A stretch of 64,000 bases of DNA from JAFGPL01 sp046485045 (GCA_046485045.1 JAWOHT010000007.1:1-64000); one strand, 5' to 3'. Positions 52,612 to 62,507 are shown, numbered from the stretch's first letter. Translations and numbers: made by a program. The notes: a model not told the origin generated them from the sequence alone.

Positions 52612-53898
52612 ATGAAACATTTCAAAACCTCATCAAGTCTTTTAATTATTATTGCTTTGTTTGTTTCCTGCGGCACAGGTGATAGCTCAAAGCAAAAAAT
52701 CGTTATTACCAACGGGTCATCCATTCACCTGAAAGATAAACCAGTAACCCTTGTAAGAGATTCTTTGCGATTGCAAGAGGGCGTGAACCTTTATCCTTTT
52801 CTTACTTCAGAAAACGGAGATACTATTGCTTCGCAGCTTGACGACATAGATGGTGATGGCCGGTGGGACCAACTATTCTTTGTGGCTGATATACCAGCAC
52901 AAAGCAGTCGCAATTTCAGCCTGAAATGGGTAAAAGTACCGCCCGCGTACACCCTGCGCACCAATGTGCGGTTTGGAAAACGCTCATCAAAGGAAACACC
53001 GGTATTTGCCAAAACCAGCGATACACTTTATGCAAACCAGGTGCACAAAGCCCTGGGATACCAGCCTTATCAAACTGATGGCCCCCTTTGGGAAAACGAC
53101 AAAGTGGGTTTCAGACACTATTTTGACGGGCGTAATTCAAAAGATTTTTTCGGCAAAACGAGATCGTATATGACCCCCGATACAGTTGGTGTGAACAAAA
53201 AAGGCGAAGTGGAAGATAATTACCATGTAATGGCCGACTGGGGCAGGGATATTCTTGCCGTGGGTAATTCTGTCGGAATTGGAGGTTTTGGATTAATAAC
53301 CGGTGATAAATTATGCAGACTTGGCATTACCAATAATGACACTTTGAACAATATTGAAAAAACAAATTTAAATATTATTGCTGAAGGCCCGGTACATACA
53401 GCCCTGCATTTTGGTTACAGAAACTGGCAGGCTGGTGGGAGATTATACCAGGCCGATGAGGTAACCAGTATTTGGCCTGGAATGTATGCCTTTAAAAACA
53501 GCGTAAAAATATCAGGCCTTCAGGGTGATGAAACTCTTTTGGTCGGACTGGTAAACATCAACACCGACAATCAGCCGTCTGAAATTGCTGTGAATGAAAA
53601 ATTTGTGATTCTTTACACTCACGACAAACAAACATATGACAAAGTCTGGTACCTCGGGCTTGCGCTCATTCTTCCGCGCGATGCGTACCTCGGTTATGGT
53701 GAAGCGCCAGCTGAAGGGCCTCTTTCAAATACCTTTTATGCAAAACTTAAAATTACCGAAAACGAACCTGTTGATTATTTTGCGGTAGGTGCATGGGAAT
53801 TGTCTGATCAGGGATTTACAGATTCCGAATATTTCAGGAGTTATGTTGAAAACCTGGCAGAACAATTGGCTGTGGAAGTTTCGATAAGTATTGAATAA
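52612..53898 (+). CDS. DUF4861-family lipoprotein
   Basis: A 428-residue lipoprotein (signal ends FVSCGTG, lipidated Cys20). Segments such as TIASQLDDIDGDGRWDQLFFVADIPAQSS and HVHQ-like region GPVHTALHFGYRNW match my memory of DUF4861, a Bacteroidota family often near polysaccharide-degrading genes, but no such genes lie here. It ends 9 bases before a strong bidirectional hairpin terminator. Enzymatic role unknown. Confidence 0.85.
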   Translation: MKHFKTSSSLLIIIALFVSCGTGDSSKQKIVITNGSSIHLKDKPVTLVRDSLRLQEGVNLYPFLTSENGDTIASQLDDIDGDGRWDQLFFVADIPAQSSRNFSLKWVKVPPAYTLRTNVRFGKRSSKETPVFAKTSDTLYANQVHKALGYQPYQTDGPLWENDKVGFRHYFDGRNSKDFFGKTRSYMTPDTVGVNKKGEVEDNYHVMADWGRDILAVGNSVGIGGFGLITGDKLCRLGITNNDTLNNIEKTNLNIIAEGPVHTALHFGYRNWQAGGRLYQADEVTSIWPGMYAFKNSVKISGLQGDETLLVGLVNINTDNQPSEIAVNEKFVILYTHDKQTYDKVWYLGLALILPRDAYLGYGEAPAEGPLSNTFYAKLKITENEPVDYFAVGAWELSDQGFTDSEYFRSYVENLAEQLAVEVSISIE

Positions 53899-53906
53899 TA
53901 ACCCAC

Positions 53907-53937
53907 AAAAAAAAGCCGGCTTACACCGGCTTTTTTT
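53907..53937. terminator. Bidirectional terminator
   Basis: Stem AGCCGG/CCGGCT with a six-base loop, flanked by A-run on the left and T-run on the right, so it can end transcription from both the DUF4861 gene and the convergent dihydroorotate dehydrogenase-like gene. It is one of the few classical terminators in the window. Confidence 0.9.
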
Positions 53938-54949
53938 ATACCATCGGGTATTTTTTGAAAATCTCTTCTGATTTGAGCAACAGGTCAATATACTGTGCCC
54001 TCTTGTATACAAACGGGTCGTTTATCGTCTTGTTAGAAAGCTTGCCCCTGAAGTCAGAGAGTTTATCGTAACCTTTTTTCTCCATCCATTTCTGAATATC
54101 GTCTACAATAGTTTTAATAACCTCTATTTTATTCTTATAAACCGTACTCACTATCTGAACACAATCTGCACCGGCAAGAATCATTTTTACTGCATCGCCA
54201 CCAGTATAAATCCCCGTGTTGCTGCAGATATTTGCCCTGATGTTAGCGTACAGCAGTCCGGCAAAGCGCAATGCAAGCCTGTTGTCGTCGGGCTGGCTGA
54301 GACTGTATGGGGCAAAATGCGCCTCTTTGTCAATATCAATATCAGGCTGGAACATCCTGTTAAACAACACAAATCCATCGGCTCCAGCTTTATCAAGCAG
54401 TCCGATAACATTCAAAGGATTAGCATAAAACGGACTAAGTTTCACACTTACAGGTATTTTCACTTTGGCTTTTACGGCTTTCAATACTTCCATCTGCATC
54501 TCATTGATCTTTCTGCCATCAAGTTCCATTTCTCTGGGAACAGAATAAAAATTGAGTTCAAGGGCATCTACCCCTGTTTGCTCAATAAGACGGGCATATT
54601 CAACCCATGTTTCCCTGTATATGGCATTAAGGCTGGCTATTACCGGAACATTGATACTTTCCTTCACCTTACGGAGTTTCAGCAGGTGCTCTTCTGGTCC
54701 TGCGTGTTGCAGGGTTGGAAAAAGGGTAACCATTTCGGCATTGCGTTCACTGTATTCATCCATGTCATCATCGAGCTGGGCCGCTTCGAGCTGAATCTGT
54801 TCTTCAAAAAGTGACTTATAGACAACCGCGCCTACCCCGGCATCAACTGCCCTTTTAATATTGTCGAGATTGGTAACAAGGTTGCTTGCACCTAAGATTA
54901 CCGGGTTCTTAAGCTGCAGACCCAGGTATTTCGTTTTTAAATCAACCAT
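53936..54949 (-). CDS. Dihydroorotate dehydrogenase-like flavoprotein
   Basis: A 337-residue TIM-barrel flavoprotein of the PyrD superfamily. FMN-binding and barrel motifs include LKNPVILGASNLVTN, GVGAVVYKSLFEEQI, PVSVKLSPFYANP and ADCVQIVSTVYKNK. The canonical NxSCPN catalytic-lid motif is replaced by ALELNFYSVP, so it belongs to the 'dihydroorotate dehydrogenase-like' group whose substrate is unknown, not to true PyrD. A possible promoter (TAAATTTG on the minus strand, 54999-55006) lies 50 bases upstream. Confidence 0.9.
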   Translation of the reverse strand: MVDLKTKYLGLQLKNPVILGASNLVTNLDNIKRAVDAGVGAVVYKSLFEEQIQLEAAQLDDDMDEYSERNAEMVTLFPTLQHAGPEEHLLKLRKVKESINVPVIASLNAIYRETWVEYARLIEQTGVDALELNFYSVPREMELDGRKINEMQMEVLKAVKAKVKIPVSVKLSPFYANPLNVIGLLDKAGADGFVLFNRMFQPDIDIDKEAHFAPYSLSQPDDNRLALRFAGLLYANIRANICSNTGIYTGGDAVKMILAGADCVQIVSTVYKNKIEVIKTIVDDIQKWMEKKGYDKLSDFRGKLSNKTINDPFVYKRAQYIDLLLKSEEIFKKYPMV

Positions 54950-54998
54950 AATGCTTTTTTTAATTGTTATAACCTGAAATTTCTTTTTATTTGAAGCA

Positions 54999-55006
54999 CA
55001 AATTTA
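54999..55006 (-). promoter_or_regulatory. Possible -7 box for the DHOD-like gene
   Basis: TAAATTTG on the minus strand, a full TAnnTTTG match. The -33 triplet 19 bases upstream is ATG (one mismatch to TTG). It gives a leader of about 45 bases. Confidence 0.5.
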
Positions 55007-55131
55007 TCAATAAAAATTAAAAAAGGCATCAGCCCGCAAAACCTTCTGTAATAATTATGCAAAATAGACAGGCCTGAAATAACACAAATTTTTTTATCTT
55101 TATAGTCCTTAACTAATTAATGGCATCTTAA

Positions 55132-57243
55132 ATGCAATTTCTACATCTGTTGCGGCAATACCCGTTTATCAGGGTAATCATTCCATTTTCCGGAGGAGTT
55201 CTGGCCGGCAATCGGTTTATTTTTTCTGAAACCCTTGTGATTTTTGTTTTGTTGTTTTTAATCGGAACACTTGTTTTTATTCATTTTCATAACACGGCTT
55301 TCGGTTCAAGATGGCTGTTTGGAGTTTTTCTTAATCTTGCATTTATCACATCGGGGGTTGCTTTTGCCAATATATATTTACAGAAAAACCTTGATGATGT
55401 AAAATACGGCAACACCTTAACTGTTTTTCAGGCCGAAGTAATCAGGTCTCCTGTGGAAAAAGAAAAATCGGTTGGGGCAATGCTCCGTATCACTTGTATG
55501 ATGTCTGACAGTGTGATAAAAGACCGGTTCAGGGTAATGGCATATTTTGAAAAAGACAATCATTCAAAAAAACTCAGGGTTGGAGACATTATTGTTGCAA
55601 GGGTCTTCTTAAAGGAAATTGCCGGGCCGACAAATCCCTATGAGTTCAATTATAAAAAAAGAATGCAATGGAAAAACGTTTGCCTTACAACCTATATTAA
55701 AAGCTGTTACTGGGAAAAAACAGATTTTAGAAACAGTATTTTGTCAATGGCGACAGGAATCAGAGAAAACATCTTTGCCCTATACAGTAAATGCGGGATA
55801 AAGGGGGATGAACTTGCTGTATTATCAGCGCTTACGCTTGGCTACAAAGACCAGTTGTCTGATGAAATAACACAATATTATGCCGCATCGGGGGCAATGC
55901 ATATCCTTGCTGTTTCGGGTTTGCATGTAGGGATTATCTATATTCTGGCCAGCCGGTTATTGTTTTTTTTGAGAAAGACCAGATGGGGAAAAATACCATG
56001 CACTGTAATCATACTCTTTATATTATGGTCTTTTGCTGCCATTGCAGGGTTTAGTCCTTCGGTATCCAGGGCTGCCTTTATGTTTTCGGTAATTCAGACA
56101 GGAAAAACGCTCAGAAAACCACCCGATATCTATAACAATATTGCCTTTTCGGCTTTTGTCCTGTTGCTTATCAATCCCTTTCAGATATCCGATGTCGGTT
56201 TTCAGCTTTCATACATGGCTGTTACAGGCATCGTTTTTTTTCAGCCAAGAATATATAACCTGCTTTACATCAGGAACCGGGCGGCTGACTATTTATGGCA
56301 GCTTATTTCGGTTTCGCTTGCAGCACAGCTTGTAACCGCTCCTATATCAATTTATTATTTTCACTATTTTCCAACCCTGTTCTGGCTTACCAGTATTTTT
56401 GTAATTCCATTGGCAGCAATAATTATCTATGGCGCAGTATTTCTTATTTTTATGTATTACCTGCAACTGCCTTTTCTGTTCTTAGGAAAAATATTAAATA
56501 TTATATTGAAAGTACAGAACCTGCTCATTTTCAAAATTCAGAACATATCGTTTGCATTGATTGAAAACATTGATTTATCTGTTTTTCAGGTTGTATTATA
56601 CTTTATCATACTTTGCTCCTTCACCCTTTACCTGATAAGAAAAAAGGGCTCCTGGCTAATATTTGCCTTATCATTTTCAGCAGTATTTATGTTGCTGCAT
56701 ACGCTGCATGTAATGAAAATTGAAGACCAGAGACAAATCGTTGTCTTCAATATAGGTGTTAATACGGCAGTTTCGCTTGTTGATGGAAGAAACGCATTGT
56801 TTATTTCAGATTATGAACCTATAGAAGACCTTGCAGAAAATTTCAGGATAAAAAATTTTATTGTGAAAAGCGGAATACGTAAGATTGAGAATTACAGGAT
56901 AACAGATGAAAATAAGCGGCTATACTATAAGCACATAAGTATTTTAAAGGCAAAAAACAGCATCTTTTTCACAAACGGAAGGTATAACGGCGTATTGATA
57001 TACAAAAACACTTATAATGAGATACTTCCATCCGTCCCTTTAAAAATAAACTGTATAGTACTTGCCAACAATGCAGCCATTGATCCTATACTGCTTAAAG
57101 AACAATATGATGCAGACTGGCTGGTAATTGACCCGTCGAATAGTAAACAAAATCGCGCCAGATGGTTGTTTTCTGTAAATGATACCTTATACAGGGTTCA
57201 TTCAGTTGCTGATGCCGGGGCATTTAAATTAAATGTTAATTAA
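55132..57243 (+). CDS. comEC: ComEC/Rec2-family DNA-uptake channel protein
   Basis: A 703-residue membrane protein. It has a DUF4131-like N-terminal region (about 30-190), then the competence channel domain with many helices and the family run YAASGAMHILAVSGLHVGIIY (about residues 250-270) and FSPSVSRAAFMF. The C-terminal 150 residues resemble a remnant beta-lactamase-like fold but lack the HxHxDH metal motif, as in many Bacteroidota versions. It is predicted to pass single-stranded DNA into the cytosol during transformation. No other competence genes are nearby. Confidence 0.92.
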   Translation: MQFLHLLRQYPFIRVIIPFSGGVLAGNRFIFSETLVIFVLLFLIGTLVFIHFHNTAFGSRWLFGVFLNLAFITSGVAFANIYLQKNLDDVKYGNTLTVFQAEVIRSPVEKEKSVGAMLRITCMMSDSVIKDRFRVMAYFEKDNHSKKLRVGDIIVARVFLKEIAGPTNPYEFNYKKRMQWKNVCLTTYIKSCYWEKTDFRNSILSMATGIRENIFALYSKCGIKGDELAVLSALTLGYKDQLSDEITQYYAASGAMHILAVSGLHVGIIYILASRLLFFLRKTRWGKIPCTVIILFILWSFAAIAGFSPSVSRAAFMFSVIQTGKTLRKPPDIYNNIAFSAFVLLLINPFQISDVGFQLSYMAVTGIVFFQPRIYNLLYIRNRAADYLWQLISVSLAAQLVTAPISIYYFHYFPTLFWLTSIFVIPLAAIIIYGAVFLIFMYYLQLPFLFLGKILNIILKVQNLLIFKIQNISFALIENIDLSVFQVVLYFIILCSFTLYLIRKKGSWLIFALSFSAVFMLLHTLHVMKIEDQRQIVVFNIGVNTAVSLVDGRNALFISDYEPIEDLAENFRIKNFIVKSGIRKIENYRITDENKRLYYKHISILKAKNSIFFTNGRYNGVLIYKNTYNEILPSVPLKINCIVLANNAAIDPILLKEQYDADWLVIDPSNSKQNRARWLFSVNDTLYRVHSVADAGAFKLNVN

Positions 57244-57300
57244 TGTGTTCTGAAATAAAAAACTTTAAAAGTTCTTTATTATTAAACAGATTATAACTTA

Positions 57301-57329
57301 TTTTGTCCTGTTTTTTTTATTGGACAAAA
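57301..57329 (+). repeat. Inverted repeat abutting the trkA start codon
   Basis: TTTTGTCC at 57301-57308 and its perfect complement GGACAAAA at 57322-57329 flank a 13-base T-rich loop. The second arm ends at the base before the trkA ATG (57330), so the hairpin would cover the ribosome-binding region of the message. Confidence 0.85.
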
Positions 57330-58670
57330 ATGCGAATAATTATAGCGGGGGCAGGCGAGGTTGGTTCTCACCTTGCAAAAATGCTAAGCCAGGAAAATCA
57401 CGATATTATTTTGGTTGATCCGGATGAAGAAAAGCTCAAGCGGATTTCATCCAATCTTGATGTTATGACAAGGGCAGGTTCATCTACTTCCATAAGTCTG
57501 TTGACAGATTGCGACATTAAACGTTCAGACCTGCTGATTTCGGTTACAACTTCAGAAGATACCAATATTACCACCTCGATACTCGGCAAAAAGCTTGGTG
57601 TAAAGAAAACCATCGCGCGAATTGACAACCAGGAATACCTGTTTCCCAAGTATATCGAGTTTTTCACCAATTTAGGTGTAGATTACATGATCTATCCCGA
57701 AAAAATTGCATCGCGCGAACTTATCAGCATGCTTGAACAAACAGGCAGTATAGACCTTGTTGATTTTGACAGGGGTAAACTCACCCTTTTTGCCATAAAA
57801 CTTGATGAGGAAGCCCCGATCATTAACAAATCGCTGATGGAGACAGCACGCGATCTTAAAAAACAGGATTACAGGGCCGTAGCCATCTCCCGCAACGGTA
57901 AGACCATTATTCCCAGGGGAAGCGACATTTTTCTTGCCGGCGATATTATTTATGTCATATCCAATACCGAGGGAATTCCCGAGTTGATGGAATACTCGGG
58001 TAAGGAAAAGATCGAGATTGACAATATTATGATACTCGGGGGCAGCAGAATCGGCACCCTGGCAGCTAAAGAGCTTGGTAACCAACATAATGTTAAATTG
58101 ATTGAGATCAACCGTGAAAAAAGCTACCGGCTTTCAAACATGCTCGACAACACCCTCGTGATAAACGGGGATGGCAGGGACTTAAACCTGCTGGTAGAAG
58201 AGGGGCTTAAAAACATGGACGCTTTTATTGCTGTTACCGGAGATACCGAAACCAATATCCTGTCAAGTGTACTGGCCAGCAAACTTGGGGTTAAAAAGAC
58301 CATTGCAGAGGTTGAAAACATAGATTATATAGTGCTGGCAGAAAACATGGGGATAGATACCATCATTAACAAAAAGATAATTACTGCCAGCCGTATTTTC
58401 AGGTTCACAACAAGTGAGTCGGTCTCTTCGGTAAAATGCCTTACCGGAACCAACGCCGAAGTGGTGGAATATTTGGCAAAAGAAGGCTCAAAGATTACCA
58501 AAGCGCCGCTCAACCAGTCTGGTTTTCCAAAAGATTCAATTATCGGGGGAATCATCAGGAATGATAACAGTTTTATAGCCAATGGATATACAATTATTCA
58601 ACCCGGCGACAAAGTTATTGTATTCGCTTTGCCCTCGGCCATTGGTAAATTAGGTAAATTCTTCAACTGA
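57330..58670 (+). CDS. trkA: Trk potassium uptake regulator TrkA
   Basis: TrkA is the cytosolic NAD-binding gating subunit for the TrkH potassium channel. About 446 residues, from the ATG at 57330, chosen because the Rossmann motif IIIAGAGEVGSHLAKML follows directly; the ATG at 57303 would add nine residues that lie in the hairpin. Two RCK_N/RCK_C repeats are visible; the second starts at IMILGGSRIGTLAAKEL near residue 235. It is followed four bases later by trkH. A perfect 8-bp inverted repeat ends at its start codon. Confidence 0.96.
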   Translation: MRIIIAGAGEVGSHLAKMLSQENHDIILVDPDEEKLKRISSNLDVMTRAGSSTSISLLTDCDIKRSDLLISVTTSEDTNITTSILGKKLGVKKTIARIDNQEYLFPKYIEFFTNLGVDYMIYPEKIASRELISMLEQTGSIDLVDFDRGKLTLFAIKLDEEAPIINKSLMETARDLKKQDYRAVAISRNGKTIIPRGSDIFLAGDIIYVISNTEGIPELMEYSGKEKIEIDNIMILGGSRIGTLAAKELGNQHNVKLIEINREKSYRLSNMLDNTLVINGDGRDLNLLVEEGLKNMDAFIAVTGDTETNILSSVLASKLGVKKTIAEVENIDYIVLAENMGIDTIINKKIITASRIFRFTTSESVSSVKCLTGTNAEVVEYLAKEGSKITKAPLNQSGFPKDSIIGGIIRNDNSFIANGYTIIQPGDKVIVFALPSAIGKLGKFFN

Positions 58671-58674
58671 TTTT

Positions 58675-60123
58675 ATGATCAATCTCAAAATTGTAGGTCT
58701 TGTACTGGGAATACTATTAATTATCGAAGGTTTCTTCATGCTGTTTTCGGTACCGGTATCATTGATTTACAAAGAACAAGACTTCTGGCAGATTACCCTT
58801 GCCTGCTTGCTGACCATCGGGGTTGGCGCTGCTTTGTACCTTAGCTTCAGAAAATCGAGCAAAGAAATAGGAACACGCGAAGGATATATCATCGTAAGCC
58901 TCGGATGGGTTGTAGCTTCTTTATTCGGTGCGCTTCCATTTTACTTTACCGGCGCAATTCCTTCATATACCGACGCTTTTTTTGAAACCATGTCGGGATT
59001 TACCACCACGGGCGCATCTATATTGAATGATATAGAAGCACTGTCGCACGGACTGCTTTTGTGGAGGAGCACCACACAATGGCTCGGCGGTATGGGAATT
59101 ATCGTATTAACGCTTGTGATATTGCCTGTGCTGGGTTTTGGTGGCATGCAACTTTTTTTTGCCGAGGTTCCTGGAATTTCATCTGATAAACTCCACCCCA
59201 GAATCAAAGAAACAGCAAAACGGCTTTGGGGTATTTACGTGGTATTCACCTTTGCAGAAATTATATTGCTTACTGCAGGGGGAATGGACCTGTTCGACTC
59301 GGTATGCCACTCTTTTACCACACTTGCAACCGGTGGATATTCCACGAAAAATGCCAGCATCGCACATTATTCCTCCCCTTATATCCAGTACGTGATTATT
59401 TTCTTTATGTATCTGGCTGGGATAAATTTTACACTGTCATACTTTGCACTTAAACTAAAGTTCAAGCCTTTCTTTAAAGATGAAGAGTTCAGGAAATATA
59501 CCTTCTTTATACTGTTTTTCTCTTTGGTTATTACTGTCATTTTGGTGGTAAGCAATGACCAGCCGCTCGAAAAATCTTTTCGCGATGCTTTGTTTCAGGT
59601 AGTTTCAATAATTACAACCACAGGATTTGTTACTTCAGACTACCTCAAATGGTTACCTATCGGATCGGTGATCTTATTTGCGTTGATGTTTTTCGGGGGA
59701 TCAACAGGTTCTACCGGTGGCGGCATGAAAATTGCCAGGATTGTCTTATTGCTCAAGAACAGCAGTCTCGAACTAAAACGATTGATACACCCCAATGCCG
59801 TAATACCGGTAAGGCTTAATAATCAGGCCATTTCACCCCAGACCATGACAAACGTACTGGCTTTTGCCTCTTTCTATGTTCTTATTGTGATGGCAAGTGT
59901 TATTATTGTATCGTTCATGGGGTACGATCTTGATACCTCATTCGGCGCTGTAGTAACTTCTATTGGCAATATCGGACCGGGAATCGGGGAAGTGGGCCCT
60001 ATGTTCAATTTTTCTCATTTTCCTGCGATAGGTAAATGGTTTTTATCGTTCCTTATGCTTATTGGTCGCCTTGAACTGTTTACCGTGCTAATCTTATTCA
60101 GCCGCCATTTCTGGAAGAATTAA
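58675..60123 (+). CDS. trkH: Potassium uptake channel TrkH
   Basis: TrkH is the membrane pore for K+ uptake, working with TrkA. The 482 residues hold the four selectivity-filter loops: SGFTTTGASIL, LATGGYSTKN, TTTGFVTSDY and SIGNIGPGIGE, each with the key glycine. Length and helix pattern match the family. It starts four bases after trkA, and the two are almost surely cotranscribed. The convergent yciO-like gene ends 18 bases beyond it with no terminator visible. Confidence 0.96.
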   Translation: MINLKIVGLVLGILLIIEGFFMLFSVPVSLIYKEQDFWQITLACLLTIGVGAALYLSFRKSSKEIGTREGYIIVSLGWVVASLFGALPFYFTGAIPSYTDAFFETMSGFTTTGASILNDIEALSHGLLLWRSTTQWLGGMGIIVLTLVILPVLGFGGMQLFFAEVPGISSDKLHPRIKETAKRLWGIYVVFTFAEIILLTAGGMDLFDSVCHSFTTLATGGYSTKNASIAHYSSPYIQYVIIFFMYLAGINFTLSYFALKLKFKPFFKDEEFRKYTFFILFFSLVITVILVVSNDQPLEKSFRDALFQVVSIITTTGFVTSDYLKWLPIGSVILFALMFFGGSTGSTGGGMKIARIVLLLKNSSLELKRLIHPNAVIPVRLNNQAISPQTMTNVLAFASFYVLIVMASVIIVSFMGYDLDTSFGAVVTSIGNIGPGIGEVGPMFNFSHFPAIGKWFLSFLMLIGRLELFTVLILFSRHFWKN

Positions 60124-60141
60124 AAAAGAGGCTCCTTCAGG

Positions 60142-60753
60142 TTATTTTATAATACCCATACCCTGCCTTACAATAACAGGTTCATCACCGGTGCAGTCAA
60201 TAACCGTAGAGGGCTGGTTGTTACCAAACCCTCCGTCAATAACGCAATCTACAAGTTTTTCATACTGTATATGGATGAGTTCAGGATCGGTAGTATAATC
60301 AAGTATTTCATCCTCATCGTGAATAGATGTTGTAAGAACAGGATTGCCAAGCTCTTTAACTATTTGCCTTATAATATTATTATCGGGTATTCTTATACCT
60401 ATGGTCTTTTTTTTGCTCCTGAATATTTTGGGTATATTGCTGTTGGCTTCAAGGATAAAAGTGTACGGACCTGGGACATGTTGTTTGATGAGTTTAAAAA
60501 CAGAATTACTTATAGGTCTGGTATAGTCTGATAAATGACTGACATCTTGAAAAATAAATGAAAAATTGGCTTTTTCGATCCTGATACCTTTTACCTGGGC
60601 AACCCGGTCAATAGCTTTCTGCCTGGTGATATCGCATCCGATTCCATACACGGTATCTGTGGGAAATATTATAATTCCCGAATCCCTCAGCATAGAAACC
60701 ACCTGGTTAATCTGCCTGTCATTAGGGTTATCGGGATGGATATTTATCAGCAT
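60142..60753 (-). CDS. YciO/Sua5-family protein (threonylcarbamoyl-AMP synthase fold)
   Basis: A 203-residue YrdC-fold protein. The opening IHPDNPNDRQINQVVSMLRDSGIIIFPTDTVYGIGC and later GPYTFILEAN, KKTIGIRIP and IDGGFGNNQPSTVIDCTGDEPVIVRQG align closely with E. coli YciO. The same fold makes threonylcarbamoyl-AMP for the t6A tRNA modification (TsaC/Sua5). Whether this copy performs that reaction is uncertain. It is convergent with trkH. Confidence 0.9.
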   Translation of the reverse strand: MLINIHPDNPNDRQINQVVSMLRDSGIIIFPTDTVYGIGCDITRQKAIDRVAQVKGIRIEKANFSFIFQDVSHLSDYTRPISNSVFKLIKQHVPGPYTFILEANSNIPKIFRSKKKTIGIRIPDNNIIRQIVKELGNPVLTTSIHDEDEILDYTTDPELIHIQYEKLVDCVIDGGFGNNQPSTVIDCTGDEPVIVRQGMGIIK

Positions 60754-60801
60754 GGCTTTGAAAAATAAAGGTCAAAGATAAGAAAATAATTAAGCACTCA
60801 T

Positions 60802-60834
60802 GCTTTAAACGCTTAGAGCCATAATGTTTAAAGC
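60802..60834. repeat. 9-bp inverted repeat between yciO-like gene and guaB
   Basis: GCTTTAAAC (60802-60810) and GTTTAAAGC (60826-60834) are perfect complements with a 15-base spacer. It lies in the 259-base gap between divergent genes, with no T-run beside it, so it is more like an operator site than a terminator. The rest of the gap is AT-rich; near 60977 TATTTTCG resembles a weak -7 box for guaB. Confidence 0.6.
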
Positions 60835-61012
60835 TGAATACTAATAAATTATAAATAGAACTTGAAAGACCCTGTTCTCGTTTGCCCTAAGTAACTGCTT
60901 AATTATCATTTTAAACAACTTGCATTGAGTTCCCAATAAATGTTAAATAAGTCTCGTTTTTCACTCAATTTTTTGTATTTTCGCAACATTTAAAAAATAA
61001 ATACAGCTGGCC

Positions 61013-62488
61013 ATGTCTAAATTTACCGACAGAATAGTTTCCGAAGGCCTAACCTTTGACGATGTGTTGCTCGTACCCTCTTACTCGGAGGTACTGCCCA
61101 AAGATGTTGACCTAACTACCAGACTTTCAAGAAATATTATCTTAAACACGCCCATAGTTTCTGCGGCGATGGATACTGTCTCTGAGGCCAACCTTGCCAT
61201 TGCCATTGCCAGGGAAGGCGGACTGGGAGTGATACATAAAAACATGAGTATCGAAAACCAGGCAAAGCAGGTAAAGATTGTTAAACGGGCTGAAAATGGA
61301 ATGATTTTCGACCCCATAACCATCGAAAAAGACCTTACTGTTGCTGATGCCCTTAGCCTGATGAAAGAGTTTAAGATCGGCGGTATTCCGGTGGTTGACA
61401 GCAAGCACAGGCTCATTGGCATTGTCACAAACAGAGACCTTCGTTTTGAAAAAAAACTTGACAGACCGATAAGCGAGGTAATGACCCACGAAAACCTCAT
61501 CACTACAAAAGTTGAGGTAAACCTTGAAGAGGCTTCAAATATCCTGCAGAATTATAAAATTGAAAAACTGCCTGTGGTAGATGAAAACCAGCGATTGATA
61601 GGCCTTATCACCTATAAAGATATAACCAAAGCCAAAGATAGGCCCTTTTCGTGCAAAGACAGTATGGGAAGGCTTCGTGTAGGGGCGGCTGTAGGGGTTA
61701 CCAAAGACTCAATAGACCGAATCGAAGCGCTGGTAAAAGCAGATGTAGATGCAATATTTATTGATACCGCACACGGCCATACACACAATGTTATAGAACT
61801 GCTGAAACAGGCTAAAAAAGCATTTCCAGATAAAGATTTTATAATCGGCAACATTGCTACGGCAGAAGCTGCCTTAGATCTCGCCAATGCCGGGGCAGAT
61901 GCGGTAAAGGTAGGTATTGGCCCCGGGTCAATATGCACTACCCGGGTGATCGCAGGCATAGGTGTTCCGCAACTCTCTGCAATATTCGATGTAGCCCAGG
62001 CGTTAAAAGGTAAGAATATACCCATTATTGCCGATGGAGGTATCAGGTACTCGGGAGACATTACCAAAGCGCTTGCAGCAGGCGCCAATTCTATAATGGC
62101 AGGATCGTTGTTTGCCGGTGTTGATGAGTCGCCCGGAGAAACAATTATCTTTAACGGCAGAAAATACAAAACTTACAGGGGCATGGGTTCTATCGAAGCA
62201 ATGCAACAGGGATCGGGTGACAGGTATTTTCAGGATTCGGATGAAGATGCGAAAAAGCTGGTACCCGAGGGTATTGTTGCCAGGGTGCCTTATAAAGGAT
62301 TGCTGTCAGAAGTGATCTTCCAGCTAATCGGTGGTCTCAGGGCAGGTATGGGCTATTGCGGGGCCAAAAACATAGAGGCGCTTTGGGATGCCAAATTTGT
62401 AAGGATAACCAATTCGGGGTTGTTTGAAAGCCATCCGCACGATGTGTCTATAACCCGCGAAGCGCCAAATTACAGTCGAGAAAACTAA
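61013..62488 (+). CDS. guaB: Inosine-5'-monophosphate dehydrogenase
   Basis: GuaB oxidises IMP to XMP with NAD+, the committed step of GMP synthesis. The 491 residues show the TIM barrel interrupted by two CBS domains (about 95-215), the catalytic loop GPGSICTTRVIAGIG with Cys308, the flap region around GYCGAKN and the mobile YRGMGSIEAM motif. It is of normal length. The SurA-like gene starts 20 bases later in the same direction, so they may be cotranscribed. Confidence 0.97.
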   Translation: MSKFTDRIVSEGLTFDDVLLVPSYSEVLPKDVDLTTRLSRNIILNTPIVSAAMDTVSEANLAIAIAREGGLGVIHKNMSIENQAKQVKIVKRAENGMIFDPITIEKDLTVADALSLMKEFKIGGIPVVDSKHRLIGIVTNRDLRFEKKLDRPISEVMTHENLITTKVEVNLEEASNILQNYKIEKLPVVDENQRLIGLITYKDITKAKDRPFSCKDSMGRLRVGAAVGVTKDSIDRIEALVKADVDAIFIDTAHGHTHNVIELLKQAKKAFPDKDFIIGNIATAEAALDLANAGADAVKVGIGPGSICTTRVIAGIGVPQLSAIFDVAQALKGKNIPIIADGGIRYSGDITKALAAGANSIMAGSLFAGVDESPGETIIFNGRKYKTYRGMGSIEAMQQGSGDRYFQDSDEDAKKLVPEGIVARVPYKGLLSEVIFQLIGGLRAGMGYCGAKNIEALWDAKFVRITNSGLFESHPHDVSITREAPNYSREN

Positions 62489-62507
62489 TAAACTAAAATA
62501 TCAAACC

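Noticed and set aside
53907..53937. A small hairpin as a mobile repeat
   Set aside because: It has A- and T-runs on both sides and sits between convergent genes, so it is an ordinary bidirectional terminator.
60835..61012. A possible riboswitch upstream of guaB
   Set aside because: No purine-riboswitch three-way junction core is recognisable; the gap is plain AT-rich DNA.
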